The position numbers and the translations under genes were made by a program. The notes under the pieces are model-generated. The model was not told the DNA's origin, searched no databases, and worked only from the letters and a program-made list of their open reading frames with translations. Source: Aquatica leii (Eukaryota > Arthropoda > Insecta > Coleoptera > Lampyridae). Taken from it: a stretch of DNA of 64,000 nucleotides. Location of the stretch: assembly GCA_035610365.1 (NCBI GenBank), contig CM069433.1, positions 174,608,882 to 174,672,881 on the forward strand. Direction: 5' to 3'. Position 1 is the stretch's first letter. Every line of letters starts with the position of its first letter. This document shows, piece by piece, positions 1 to 9,960 of this stretch.

Positions 1-638
1 ACAAAATCGTTTAACAGAATAAGTAATAAAAGAGTTTCAGTATAATTCTTATAAAAAATTTACATATGATATTTGCATTTCACTGCATACACATTTAGAA
101 CAAAAATATTTTTAGACTTAAACAATTATTATACAAATATTTATCATTGTTGACGAGTTTTGCAATGTCATTTTGATTATTAAACTAACATTTTTAACAT
201 ACTTTTTAACATTATACTTTACATTATTATCAAAATTAAATATTACAGAAATATTTATAAAAATAGTACGTTTGAAATAGCATGTTTATGTTAAAATTTG
301 ATAATATTTAAAATATTGTGATATGCAAACAAAATTTTTGTTAACGGTTTGAGTATGGCATTTTGTTTTTTGTTAAGACATTTTAGAAATTTGCTATTTT
401 CTACGGCAAACTGCATTAAACGTAAATAGTTTTTGTCCTAATACCAAAATACAATTTGACGTTTTGCTTGTCATCTTCACAATAATATGCATTATTACAT
501 TTACATTTCTTTTAAATCAACCTTTAGATATCATACAAACAAACAAACAAAATAAATCAAATTAATATTTATTGCAATTATTTAGTTTGATTTTTTTTTA
601 AATTAATTTGTTAGTTTTATTTTGTAACAACTTACAAA
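1..638. other. AT-rich intergenic sequence, no gene seen
   Basis: Strongly AT-rich with many homopolymer runs and no open frame of useful length on either strand. I see no recognisable coding, RNA or repeat signal before the inverted repeat that starts near 639. Confidence 0.7.
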
Positions 639-937
639 AACAACAAACCAATTTGTTTTTGGTTTAATAAAATATTTCGAATATAAAAATTTGTTTTATA
701 AACTTGATTGAATTAAAATGTTTGCTTAAAATAAACTAACCAACTGTTTAATTAGGCGCTGCTTGATGCAGTGATTAATTGTACCCAGAATACGAAAATA
801 CCCAAATTAATTTGTGTTAACTGCACTATTGGCCACTGTTAGTAGAATTAAAAAACTTGTTGGTTTATTTTAAACAAAATCTTTAATTCAACCAAGTTTA
901 TTTTATTAAACTTAGTTTTTAAATTTGGTTTGTTGCT
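639..937. repeat. Fold-back (long inverted repeat) element
   Basis: The left arm (about 639-743) is matched in reverse complement by the right arm (about 859-937). Shared blocks include ACAACAAACC against GGTTTGTTGC at the outer ends and TAACCAAC against GTTGGTTTA at the inner ends, with a long AT block around TTGATTGAATTAAA between them. The arms differ in length (about 105 and 79 bp) and carry many mismatches, so the element is old. The spacer of about 115 bp has no ORF. This fits a non-autonomous MITE or fold-back element; I did not identify a target-site duplication. Confidence 0.55.
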
Positions 938-2291
938 GTTATAACATGCCACAATATATAACAAATATTTAATCATAATGATAATTATTAAAAAACTAAA
1001 AATTGTAATTATTAAAATTATGATTATGTCTACTTATAATAAAAATGTATTTAATTGATTTTTGTATTTAAATTAACATGTTTTAAGTTTATAATTAAAG
1101 TTGTTATCTTTAAAATGTTTCAGTGAGGTTTTCGTGCTGAATGAACTCTGTTTCTTTAACATTAGCAACTTTGGCTACCGATACGGGTTTTTTTAATGGT
1201 GCGATAATGACACCTGTTCTTTCATATTGGAATATTTCCACGAAAACGATACAATTAACAAAGTATCGAAAATTGTGCTGGATTTACCAAAATATCTGTA
1301 CTAATTTGGGAAAACTTGACGCAGTTGCGTTTTTTTTTCATAGATCGTATGAACCTAATAAATTTATTTGCAATAACGCTTTAGTTCGTAGTAGTTACTT
1401 TTCAGCAAATTTTAGGCAATTGTGTAGAAGATGCCATTAGCTAACCGCATACTTCGAGACAAAACAAAATGGCGAGTATTTTGTTTCATATTTAAAGTTT
1501 CTTTTATCTACGTTTTCAACCGTTTGCACGCACGACTGTACGTACATATTATGTTTTTTGTCACAATTACGTATAAAACTTTTGTTATGTAATATATTCT
1601 GAAATGGTGCACTCTGTTTCGCTCAATCGCGAGATATTGGATATTTGTGTTATGTTTACCATTGGAAATTAGTTTCCTTAGAATTTAAAAATTAAACCAA
1701 CAAATTTAATTTTATGAACAGGGGGTTGCCCAATCTAAGAGGGCTTGCTTGCATCAATGATTATTATCTGTGGTATTTATCACAAACTCTTAAATGGTAG
1801 CATTTATGTAGCAAAGTAAAACTATATCTATGTAATTCTACATTGCAAACTTTTTTTTATTTAAAATTTTATATACAATCACTCCAAAATGTATAAATAT
1901 GGATTTCTTTTCATTACCCTTTTTTTTGTTAAAATAAATATATTAGTTGTTATAACCTGTGTTTTTTCATTTCTCTTTCAGTGATGTACAGATCTGAACG
2001 GTATCTGCCATTAATAGTTTCCGACCGTTATGATACCTTTTTAGATTAATTTATGGTTAACACACCGAAACCTGCGATCCTCTCGCTGGCTGCCTACATT
2101 TAAGTTACGGGTAAATTTACACAGCAAACTCATTTCCAGAATATTCTACAAAAAATATATACAACTAATTAAATATATAAGTATATAAGATTTAAAACTT
2201 AACTTGGTTTTGTAAAGTTATGTTCAGACCTACTCTAATATAAAGATGTGATAAATCATGGATAATATCGTAGATAATAAAAAAAATTACA
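938..2291. other. Long stretch without a supported gene
   Basis: AT-rich. It holds a 99-codon open frame at 1141-1440 with no recognisable domain, and a good splice-acceptor-like tract ending at about 1980 followed by a short open segment (ATG near 1983 to a stop near 2049). Neither can be tied to a gene model: no matching donor, partner exon or family similarity was found. I treat the stretch as non-coding. Confidence 0.5.
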
Positions 2292-2408
2292 AGCGGTGAA
2301 AATTTACGTAGAATTAAAGACGTTACGATAAGAGAAAAACTAGAAATGAAACCAAAGTTTAATGAAAAGAGACAACTGGGCTAGCAAGAACACTTAGGCT
2401 GCGACTGC
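2292..2408 (+). pseudogene. Fragment of non-LTR retrotransposon ORF (C-terminal region)
   Basis: The frame starting at 2292 reads GENLRRIKDVTIREKLEMK, then KRQLG, a TAG stop, and QEHLG. This resembles the C-terminal segment after the reverse transcriptase of common insect non-LTR elements, where RRIKNxTIR is followed by a QLxWYGHV-like motif. Only about 40 codons are recognisable. The assignment is by motif memory and cannot be refined to a clade. Confidence 0.4.
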
Positions 2409-2597
2409 TCTAGCCCTTGATTCATGACTAGGGTGGGATATACCTGAAACAGGTCCCCTTTGTTGGTTAACCCGCACTTCAGTTTTTAGCACTTCATTAT
2501 TTTTATTCGTATAGAAAAGACTTGTAGTTTGCGGTCGAGTTTAAAAATGTAATAGTATAGTAACTATTGTTTGAATGTATTAAACAATGTTGCTTAA

Positions 2598-2800
2598 TGC
2601 GAAGTAATAACATTCTGCTGAACTTTCATTGTTTATTATTTTGAAATGAATATACACAACGTTTCGACTGCTGTGGTATCTGCAATCGTCGTCAGTATTC
2701 ACCTGATGACGATTGCAGATACCACAGCAATCGAAACGTTGTGTATATTCATTTCAAAATAATAAACAATGAAAGTTCAGCAGAATGTTATTACTTCGCA
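2598..2800. repeat. Near-perfect 98-bp palindrome with Penelope-type hammerhead-like tail motif
   Basis: The left arm 2598-2695 and right arm 2703-2800 are reverse complements with two mismatches that I can find, separated by a 7-nt loop. In the right arm, CTGATGA (2703-2709), a 6-bp stem GATTGC/GCAATC (2711-2716 and 2727-2732) and GAAAC (2733-2737) reproduce the order of a hammerhead ribozyme core, a motif known from the terminal repeats of Penelope-like elements. There is one extra unpaired base after CTGATGA and no evident cleavage strand, so activity is doubtful. Head-to-head Penelope terminal repeats would explain the palindrome. Confidence 0.6.
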
Positions 2801-3459
2801 TATAGTAACTAGTTTAAATTCATGTATTTTAAGACAATTTATGTTAAATACAACTACAATTTTTCAATTCAATAAAACATGGTTTTTGATGCCGGATTTC
2901 AAAAAATTCCAAAATAAACGTTACAAAAATTCCAGTAGTTAGATGATCATTTTACAAGGAATGCGGTTGCAAGGTGCAAAACTCCAAATCCCAAAGAGTC
3001 AACCAGACTTGGGGACAATAGAAGCTACATCCGGATTATGGTCAGGTATGAGTTGTTTCCTTTCATCTCCTTTACGAGTGCCGGATTCCTAGAAACGTTT
3101 ATTGAAATTCTATTTTTAAAATTTACAGTTAAGCTTTATTTGTTTTTAGAGGCTATTTCACATATTAAAAATGACAGCCCTACCTAGCATCTTTTTTATT
3201 AAGAATTACAGATACCTCCATTGCATTATTTTATTTAACATTTACAAAAAAACAAACTACCATGCTAATAAACGATTTGAAGTTATATTTTTAAAAAAGA
3301 AAAAAAAAACATTTGTTCTCACAAATCTTCATTATTTCGCAAATGTTTAAGTAAAAAACACTTCAACTTACAGATACATTTTCTATATTCGGTTGACAGC
3401 TTTGTTACGAGTATACCTACATGTCATTACTTATTTCCATTTTATTTTAATTTTACTAA
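2801..3459. other. AT-rich spacer, nothing recognised
   Basis: No long open frame, no repeat matched elsewhere in the window and no RNA-like structure was noticed. It ends where BEL gag-like translation begins to be traceable. Confidence 0.6.
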
Positions 3460-3809
3460 TTCTAAATGGCCAATAACAAAGAAAAGGATGACAAACGTTT
3501 AATTGTTATTCGGTGAATTAAATGATTCAACTGAATTTACAAGAGTTGTTTAACCCGAAGAAACGGACCCATTTATATAAGAACAATTAACGTTCAGGCT
3601 GGATCAAATCAAACTTATCCCCACGGAATACCGTGCATTATCTGCAGATGCCATAATAATATCTTTAAACAGTGAAAATATATACTATCATTTTCAGATT
3701 TTCAATATAATTACTTTCGTGCTGTTGCACAAGCTTCATTGTTACTAAAAAATTAAAATGTTAATCAGGTAGCAGTCTTAATTCCAGTTTTATAAATAAT
3801 AATTCAAAT

Positions 3810-4253
3810 GCAAAACTGCCTGTACTGAACATTCCAGTATTTTCAGGCCATTACACTGATTGGTGCAGTTTTTACGAATCCTTTTCAGCCTTAGTAAATA
3901 GCAACCCTAAGTTATCAGAGGTAAAAAAATTTTACTATTTACAGAATTCCCTAAAAAATTCTGCCAAGGATATCGTTCAGAGGTTAGGTGCTACAGCGGA
4001 AAATTATCAAATAGCGTTAAATATGCTTAAACAACGCTATCAAAACAAAAAATTAATAATATTTTCCCATTTGGAAGCGATTTTTAAAACTCAAAAAATA
4101 AACAAAGAATCCTCCATTGAGCTAAGAAAATTACATAACATTACGCGTCACCTTCGCGCGTTAAACAATTTCAAATTAAGTGACCAGCAATTCAAAACTG
4201 CAGTTATCGCTTACATAATTCGAGCAAAAATCACAATCCAATTTCATTTCTAG
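3810..4253 (+). pseudogene. BEL gag (DUF1759) fragment
   Basis: Translation gives LPVLNIPVFSGHYTDWCSF, then YESFSALVNSN, and later ALNMLKQRYQNKKL. The P-F-G-DW-F start followed by a LxxRYG-like motif (here LKQRYQNK) is the hallmark of the BEL/Pao gag domain DUF1759, which forms the capsid of the retrotransposon particle. The final part is open as ATG 4023 to 4253. Zinc knuckles expected downstream are not visible because the frame breaks into the protease region. Confidence 0.8.
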
Positions 4254-4566
4254 TGATCTCTTATCTAAACTAAAGCGTACTCCCACTCCGGTAAACATAT
4301 TAGTAATCGGTATAAATGCGAGTGCTTCCCACTTAACGGGCGCTGCAACAATTAAAATTGCATCTTTGCATAATAACTTTGAAACTGAACTTTCTTGTTT
4401 AGTTATTAAAAAAATTACAGAAAACCTTCCAATAAAGAGCTTCAGCAATTCAAACATCGTCATTCCATCTAATATTAAATTAGCTGATGACAAATTTCAT
4501 AAAACTGCCCCAGTGGATGTTCTACTTGGCGCGAGTCATCTTAACCCTTTAATGTGCATAAGGTAA
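4254..4566 (+). pseudogene. BEL aspartic protease (DUF1758) fragment
   Basis: The frame reads VNILVIGINASASHLTG, then HNNFETELSCLVI, IPSNIKLADDKFH and PVDVLLGASHLNPLMC. This is the C-terminal two thirds of the BEL retropepsin, with LADxxFH and the V-DxLxGA flap region. The catalytic DSG segment is missing or lost upstream in the frame break near 4254. In an intact element the protease would cleave the Gag-Pol precursor. Confidence 0.75.
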
Positions 4567-6500
4567 GCACAAACCAATCTTGCAGAAAACTCTTTTTGGC
4601 TGGGTAATATAGGGTACTCTTGTTTTTCTAACTAATCATCCAAACACTAATTCAGATGCCAACGTAGTTTATACGAACTGTGCTATTAGCAACTCTTCTT
4701 TAAACTCTGATGACATGCTTCATGATTGGATCACCAAGTTTTGGCAAACTGAAAAGGTTGAGTCCAACAGCAAATTTTCATTGCTATCTAGAAAAGAGAA
4801 ATTTTATGAAACTTATTTCGCTAAGACTATCTCTCATGACCAAGATAGAAAACTCGTCGTATCTGTTCCATTCAATTGGGCAATTCCAAACAGCGAGCCT
4901 TAGATCGTTTCTATAATCTAGAAAAGAAATTATCTAAGGATGATCTTCTTGAACAATATTCTAAATTCATATGCGAATATGTTGAATTAGGGTCCTGCCA
5001 CTAAAATTTCCAGTGAAGACGAAGACGCATCAACAAACAATGATAGAGTCGTTATTTCAACACTTGATGGAAACTTGTGCATTAACAGTATACCAAGATT
5101 TTACCTTCCACATCATGCCGTGATTAAGTCAAACTCCCTTACCACAAAATGATGCGTAGTATTTGACGTGCAGTGCCAAATCTGATACAAATATCGCCAT
5201 CACAAAATTGCACTCACTAGCGACTGCAAAAAAATGTACAGAATGATAAATATTCAGTCACAATTAAGAAAATTCCAATGCATTTTTTGGCGTGTTCAAC
5301 CAAACGATTCCATCGATACTTATCAGTTAAATACCGTTACTTACGGTACAGCTTCCGCCAGTTACCTAGCCACTAAAAGTTTACAATATTTAACCAATGA
5401 ATACAAAGAAACATTACCAAAAACTTCCAATGTTCTTAGATCCTGTTTTTATATGGACGATTTGCTTTACACAGCGGAAACAGTACAAGAAACTCTTCAG
5501 GTAAAGAACGAATTAACCTAAATTCTTTCATCAGCCGGCATACCCTTGAGAAATTTTGTATCCAATGTTCTAGAAGTCTTGGAAAATCCTTCCAGTTCCA
5601 ATACTTCTCTTTTAAGTATTCCATTTGGCGAACGATCCAATGCAAAGGCACTTATCTTTTTTGGAATGCTCTATCAGATACCATGTATTACCCTATTACA
5701 TTTAAAAACACTAGTCCTTCTAATTCCAAGAGAACCATACATTCAATGGAATCTCAGTGCTTCGGCCTTCTAGTGCTTCTATCTTCGGTTATAATCACCG
5801 GAAAAATTCTGATACAAAAATTATGAAACTTGAAGCTTACCTGGGACGAGTTTCTGCCACACATAATCAACTCCAAATGGAATCAATTTCAAAATCAGTT
5901 AAGTGACTTACAAATTCCTCAATGTGTCATCCCGATGTCATCCAATAAAGTAGAACTTCATGGTTTTTCGGACAGCAGTTTCACTCCTTAAATACCAGTC
6001 AGTTATTTCTTTGGACCGATTCAATTGTGGTTCTAAACTGGATAAACTCTGCAGCTAACAGATATAAAACATTTATTGCAAATCGAATAGCGTCAATACA
6101 AGAACAATTTGATAGCCGTTTTTGGCACCACGTTAAATCCGAGGAAAATCCTGCCGACCTCGTTTCGAGAGGCATTTCAGTGTCTAACATTTTAATTATT
6201 TGCCTGTGGTGGAACGGGCTTGAATTCTTATCTTCTACATACGAATTTTGGAAAAATACTTATTTTTCTCCTAATCCCGATACTTCGGAATGTAAATCGA
6301 GTTTTACGGAAAAATTGATTTATTTGAAAAATGTTCTTCGTTTTCCAAATTACAAAGAGTATTAACTTACGTGAATAGATTTATTTCCAATTGTTGGGTT
6401 TCGTTGGCTTTCCGCATTTTCGGTTTTTAACTACTGGCAAACTAGAGCATTTGTCAAAAATTTTACTGAGGTTGATGACCCGTTTATGGAAGTTAAAAGC
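4562..6500 (+). pseudogene. BEL pol: reverse transcriptase and RNase H/Pao-peptidase region, broken
   Basis: After the protease, one frame reads KPILQKTLFGWVI and MLHDWITKFWQTEKV (the DxxLxxFWxxE linker). The polymerase follows in pieces: LPHHAVIKSNSLTTK with a TGA replacing the next codon (5114-5160), CIFWRV (5281-5295), YQLNTVTYGTASASYLATK, and SCFYMDDLLY around 5441-5470 with the catalytic YMDD. Then come IPLRNFVSN and the downstream ALNWIN-type segment (VLNWINSAANRYKTF, 6027-6075) and NPADLVSRGIS. At least four frame changes and several stops make it non-functional. The YMDD site and order of motifs leave the family assignment secure. Confidence 0.85.
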
Positions 6501-6594
6501 TTTGGTGCTATCTGAGCTTGAATGAAATTGGTGATACTCTTCATAGTTGTTAAAACTGACAATGACAATGACATTACTTACCGCCAACTTACTG

Positions 6595-7447
6595 GCTTTC
6601 TCCTCTCCTCGCTGAGTTATTCCTCACATCACTTGAACATAATCTTTTCAATAATTCACATATCACTGATAAGTTTGTTTACTATAAACGTTATGTGGAC
6701 GACATATTTGTTATATTTAAAGGCTCCCATCAGGACCTTACAGATTGCTTTAATATCCTCAATAATTTACACCCTTGCATCAAGTTGGAAACTGAAACTG
6801 ATAAGGCTCTCAATTTTTTAGATCTTACTATTCAGAGATTAGACCACTCCCTATCTATCTATAGAAAACCAACCACCACTGACCATGTCATCCCTTACAG
6901 TTCCTTCCACCCCCTATGCCACAAATTAGCTTCCTTCCGTTTCTTTTTCAATAGACTTTTTTCGATACCTTTGAGTACCTCCAACTTCAATTCTGAACTT
7001 TATGTTATTTTGAAATTAGCTGAACTTAACGGCTATTCCATTAATTTGATATATAAACTTTACAACCAATTTCTTCAGAACTTTAACAGAAAAAATAGTA
7101 CTCCTTTGGTACCTGTCTCAGATGCTGCTTTACAGAAATATTTTTCCTTACCCTTTATAGACCCCATTTCATTTTTCTTTAAAAAGCTTTTCAAAAATCA
7201 TAATATCAATATCTCTTTCTCCTCCAAACACAATTTAAAAAGCCACCTGGTTCACACCAAAGATCATATCGATACCCTTGATAAATCGGGTGTTTACAAG
7301 TTACAATGCGGTATTTGTCCCGCGTTCTACATAGGCCAGACTGGGAGAAAGTTAACAACTCGTTTTGCCAAACATTTAAATTGCATAAAGAAGAATAGTA
7401 CTACTTCTCATTCTTTTTTTGACGCTCATATTTTGAGTTATTACTAA
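6595..7447 (+). pseudogene. Penelope-like element: C-terminal reverse transcriptase plus GIY-YIG endonuclease
   Basis: One continuous frame runs from about 6595 to the stop at 7445-7447. It begins with SPLLAELFLTSLE (reverse transcriptase motif B region), then YYKRYVDDIFVIFKG with the catalytic YVDD (around 6689-6703), FLDLTI, and the thumb. A GIY-YIG nuclease follows near the end: GVYKLQCGICPAFYIGQTG, with R and K/H residues downstream. This domain pair is unique to Penelope-like elements, where the endonuclease nicks target DNA and the polymerase copies the RNA. The 5' half is missing and the nuclease tail looks shortened. A matching N-terminal piece lies downstream at 9395-9960. Confidence 0.85.
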
Positions 7448-7615
7448 CGGATTGGTTTACTGTTTTTTGTTTTATTAAACTACTGGGGGGCTTGCGTTTT
7501 GGGACTCTTATGGACCAACTGCTACTGTTTTGCGATATTGAGTGCCTAAAAGAATGTTAACAAAAAATAATACGATATTTATTTACACAATTGTGTATTA
7601 TTTTCAATTAATTTT

Positions 7616-7750
7616 GAAACATTCGAGAAGTTATTCTCAACTTCGAGAGCTTTCGCGAGGTTTTTGTACATTTCCAGAACGTATATGGAACATTCGAGAA
7701 GGATTTCCAAAATGTATAAATGCGACACAAACAAATCAGAGGTCAGTTAT
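7616..7750 (+). promoter_or_regulatory. Heat-shock-type promoter: HSE array, TATA box and initiator
   Basis: Heat-shock factor binding sites consist of alternating GAA and TTC spaced by 2 nt. Here TTCgaGAA occurs at 7622-7629, TTCcaGAA at 7672-7679 and a perfect three-unit GAAcaTTCgaGAA at 7688-7700, with further half-sites at 7634, 7642 and 7652. TATAAA follows at 7715-7720 and an insect initiator-like TCAGTT at 7743-7748, so the predicted start A (7745) lies 30 bp after the TATA. No chaperone ORF follows. It may drive a mobile element leader (see the shared repeat at 7768-8045) or be a captured promoter. The motifs are seen directly; function is inferred. Confidence 0.6.
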
Positions 7751-7767
7751 TTCCGTAATTCGAAGAC

Positions 7768-8045
7768 GCCAGTATTAAGAAGATTACTCAAGTGTAAATA
7801 AATAAGTGATTAACGTGTGTGAGATAAATAACCTGGGACGTGATTTTAACGTAAACAATAAGTGTTAGACAAGTGTGTGAAGTTATCCGCGGACTTTATT
7901 TTATCTTCGTGACAGTGATCGCACAATATATAAATTAGTGTGTTTTTATTAAATACCCTTAGATTTAATTAGTTTGGTTAATAATAATAATAAACATGTA
8001 CATATTTTTAGTATAAATAAATTAGTTTTGATAAAATTCGTAACA
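7768..8045 (+). repeat. Dispersed repeat, copy 1 (second copy near 51085-51265)
   Basis: The segment from AGTATTA to about GTAACAATAT is found again, diverged, at about 51085-51265 in the same orientation. Both contain AAATAAATAAGTGA followed by TAACG.GTGTG, GAGATAAATA, and later AACATGTA with TATAAATAAATTAGTTTT. The first copy lies directly after the heat-shock-type promoter, so this could be its transcribed leader. The second copy lacks the heat-shock elements. Confidence 0.55.
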
Positions 8046-8790
8046 ATATGCATAAATTAAAATACGTTCAATTTTTAGTAATAACTAAATTAAGTAGACG
8101 ACGCGTGAATAAATGTTTTATCTTTACTATGCTCACAAAAACAATTCACAAATCAAACCAATCAGAAAAATTATTGTGTATACATAAATTCATCAATTAA
8201 TTATATAAAATCTTACACGTAAATTTAACACTAAACAAATAAAACAAGGATCAACAGGAAGCAACGACTTATGTAAATAATTGACATTAGAAACAAAAAC
8301 TGACAAAACCAACCCAAAACGTAAAATTTAATGACCTTTGTAACTATGAAAATAAACTGAAAAGTATAACATTGATTTTAGCTTAATTAAATATAATTAA
8401 ATACCACTCAGTTTTTCGGTGTTTTCTTATATTGATTGTATTATTAGTATGTTTTATAAACAATTGATTTCTATTTTTCATAGTAAATATTGTTTGCTAT
8501 TTGAATATAACTTTTATGATTTGATATTTTTGTTGTTATTGAAGCCGTAGTAGTGCTTATGTAAATGTAATGTCAATCATTTACACAAGTATACGTTTGT
8601 TTCTATAGATATATGTTTTATTTAGTTAATGTGTAGTTTTATACAATTAATTGGTTAATTTACTTATCATCCAAAAAAAACTTGTTTTGATTTGTAAATT
8701 ATTATTACGATAAAAACAACAAAACGTTGTCTACTTAATTTAGTTATTAACAAAAATTATTCAAAATCTCGTGTTTTAATTTTTGCATTT
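8035..8790. repeat. Imperfect long inverted repeat
   Basis: Sequence at about 8035-8210 is matched in reverse complement at about 8610-8790. The best block is AATAACTAAATTAAGTAGAC near 8084-8103, whose complement GTCTACTTAATTTAGTTATT lies near 8728-8747. Further similar blocks are ACAAATCAAA and CAATTAATT.TATAAAA. The spacer of about 400 bp is AT-rich and has no ORF. A fold-back or MITE-type non-autonomous element fits best. Confidence 0.5.
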
Positions 8791-9394
8791 TATTCAAACA
8801 TAAATGAATAAAATTGTAAAAGTATTTAATAACATAATTAGATGAAAATATAGATGTGCGCATTATAACCAGAGCGACGCTTTAAACTCTGCTCAACATT
8901 TAAGTTCCAGATGAATTTTCTTAACTGATCGTAATTTAGAAGTTAACGAGGAACGTTAGTTAGTAGACGGTGCGTTTAAACTGTACATCTTCTATTTACA
9001 CAGTTATATACGATCCACAAAGTTTGTAATAATATAAATACTCTTCTAGTATTATTTCCTTGTTTAGTGAAACCACATTTTATAAATAAACTTTAAAAAA
9101 TGTAATTGTATCGTTAGATATGAGAATAGAAAAAGTGAAATAATTTTTTTCTTTTTAATTTTACTTAGTAGAGTAATATTACTTTAAAAAAAATGCAAAA
9201 GTTTTTTATTTTTCAAAATACATTTCCTTGCGTTATTCCGTACAGTTAAAATGATTAAGTTATCTAACAAGTTACATAGATTACCATATTTACACAAACC
9301 TACATTTTATTATAACAATTTTGCGATTACTTCATTTTCTCATAATTACATTTCCGACAATACACCTACAGATTAACATAGATCTGACCACCAA
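8791..9394. other. AT-rich spacer, nothing recognised
   Basis: No open frame or clear repeat. It could be the leader of the Penelope piece that becomes recognisable at about 9395. Confidence 0.5.
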
Positions 9395-9960
9395 CCTTTT
9401 AAATTCCATCAAAGAACCCTGAATACCTTTCTCTCAGAGAACGAAAAAAGTTTACTTGATAAAGGGCTGAAATTTTGTCCACATTTACCCATCAACAATA
9501 TTTAGTACAACAATTTCTTAGCTTCATTAGAAGTTTGTTCCAATAGAATACCAATGGAACGTCAACTTAACAGAAACCCAATTGCTCCCTTAAAAAAACT
9601 TAATTGTACTTCTCCACAAATATCAGAATTATCCACTATTAAATCTATAAGACAGAAAGTTAATGATAACAACTTAAATATTTCTAAAGCCGACAAAAAC
9701 AATTGTGTTTTCATCCAAAATAGAGATATTTATCCCACCCATCTAGATATTTAATAAATTTGACCTCCATCAAATCAACCTTTGCTGAACACATCATAAA
9801 CCACACACACAATTTACACAGTGCTAACAAAATCCATCCTAACTATAATTCTAAAATATTATTAGATATGTTCGAAATCATTAATATATATTCTAACCAA
9901 AAAGATTTATTACTCAACAAACAAATTTTATTTGTAATTTTAAATTCATTAAGCTTTAGT
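9395..9960 (+). pseudogene. Penelope-like element: N-terminal region fragment
   Basis: The translation reads FLSENEKSLLDKGLKFCPH, the conserved LLxKGLKF motif of the Penelope N-terminus, and after one stop NLNISKADKNNCVFI, the conserved KADKGN-like box before the fingers of the reverse transcriptase. A third piece reads FLxTSIKSTFAEHIINHTHN, continuing the same domain. ATG 9554 to 9754 and 9760 to 10029 are parts of it. The polymerase core is missing. Together with the C-terminal piece upstream it suggests a partial tandem arrangement. Confidence 0.7.

Larger units (their letters stand above)
3460..6530 (+). mobile_element. BEL/Pao LTR retrotransposon remnant, internal region
   Basis: Reading across several frames gives, in order, a DUF1759-type gag, a retropepsin-like DUF1758 protease, the linker before the reverse transcriptase, the reverse transcriptase with YMDD, and the RNase H/Pao-peptidase region ending near NPADLVSRG. 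This is the canonical BEL order. Many stops and frameshifts interrupt it, the integrase is absent, and no LTRs were found. The 3' end is cut by the Penelope fragment that starts near 6595, so the BEL copy was probably truncated by, or lost its end next to, that insertion. Confidence 0.85.

Noticed and set aside
1141..1440. 99-codon open frame
   Set aside because: No domain, no splice partner and no compositional signal; chance frames of this length are expected in 64 kb of AT-rich DNA.
1960..2049. Good splice acceptor followed by a short open segment starting MYRSERYLPL
   Set aside because: No upstream exon, donor or poly(A) signal fits; the segment is too short to claim a terminal exon.
7750..9394. 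Search for an hsp70-type coding region after the heat-shock promoter
   Set aside because: All frames are closed and no chaperone motif is present.
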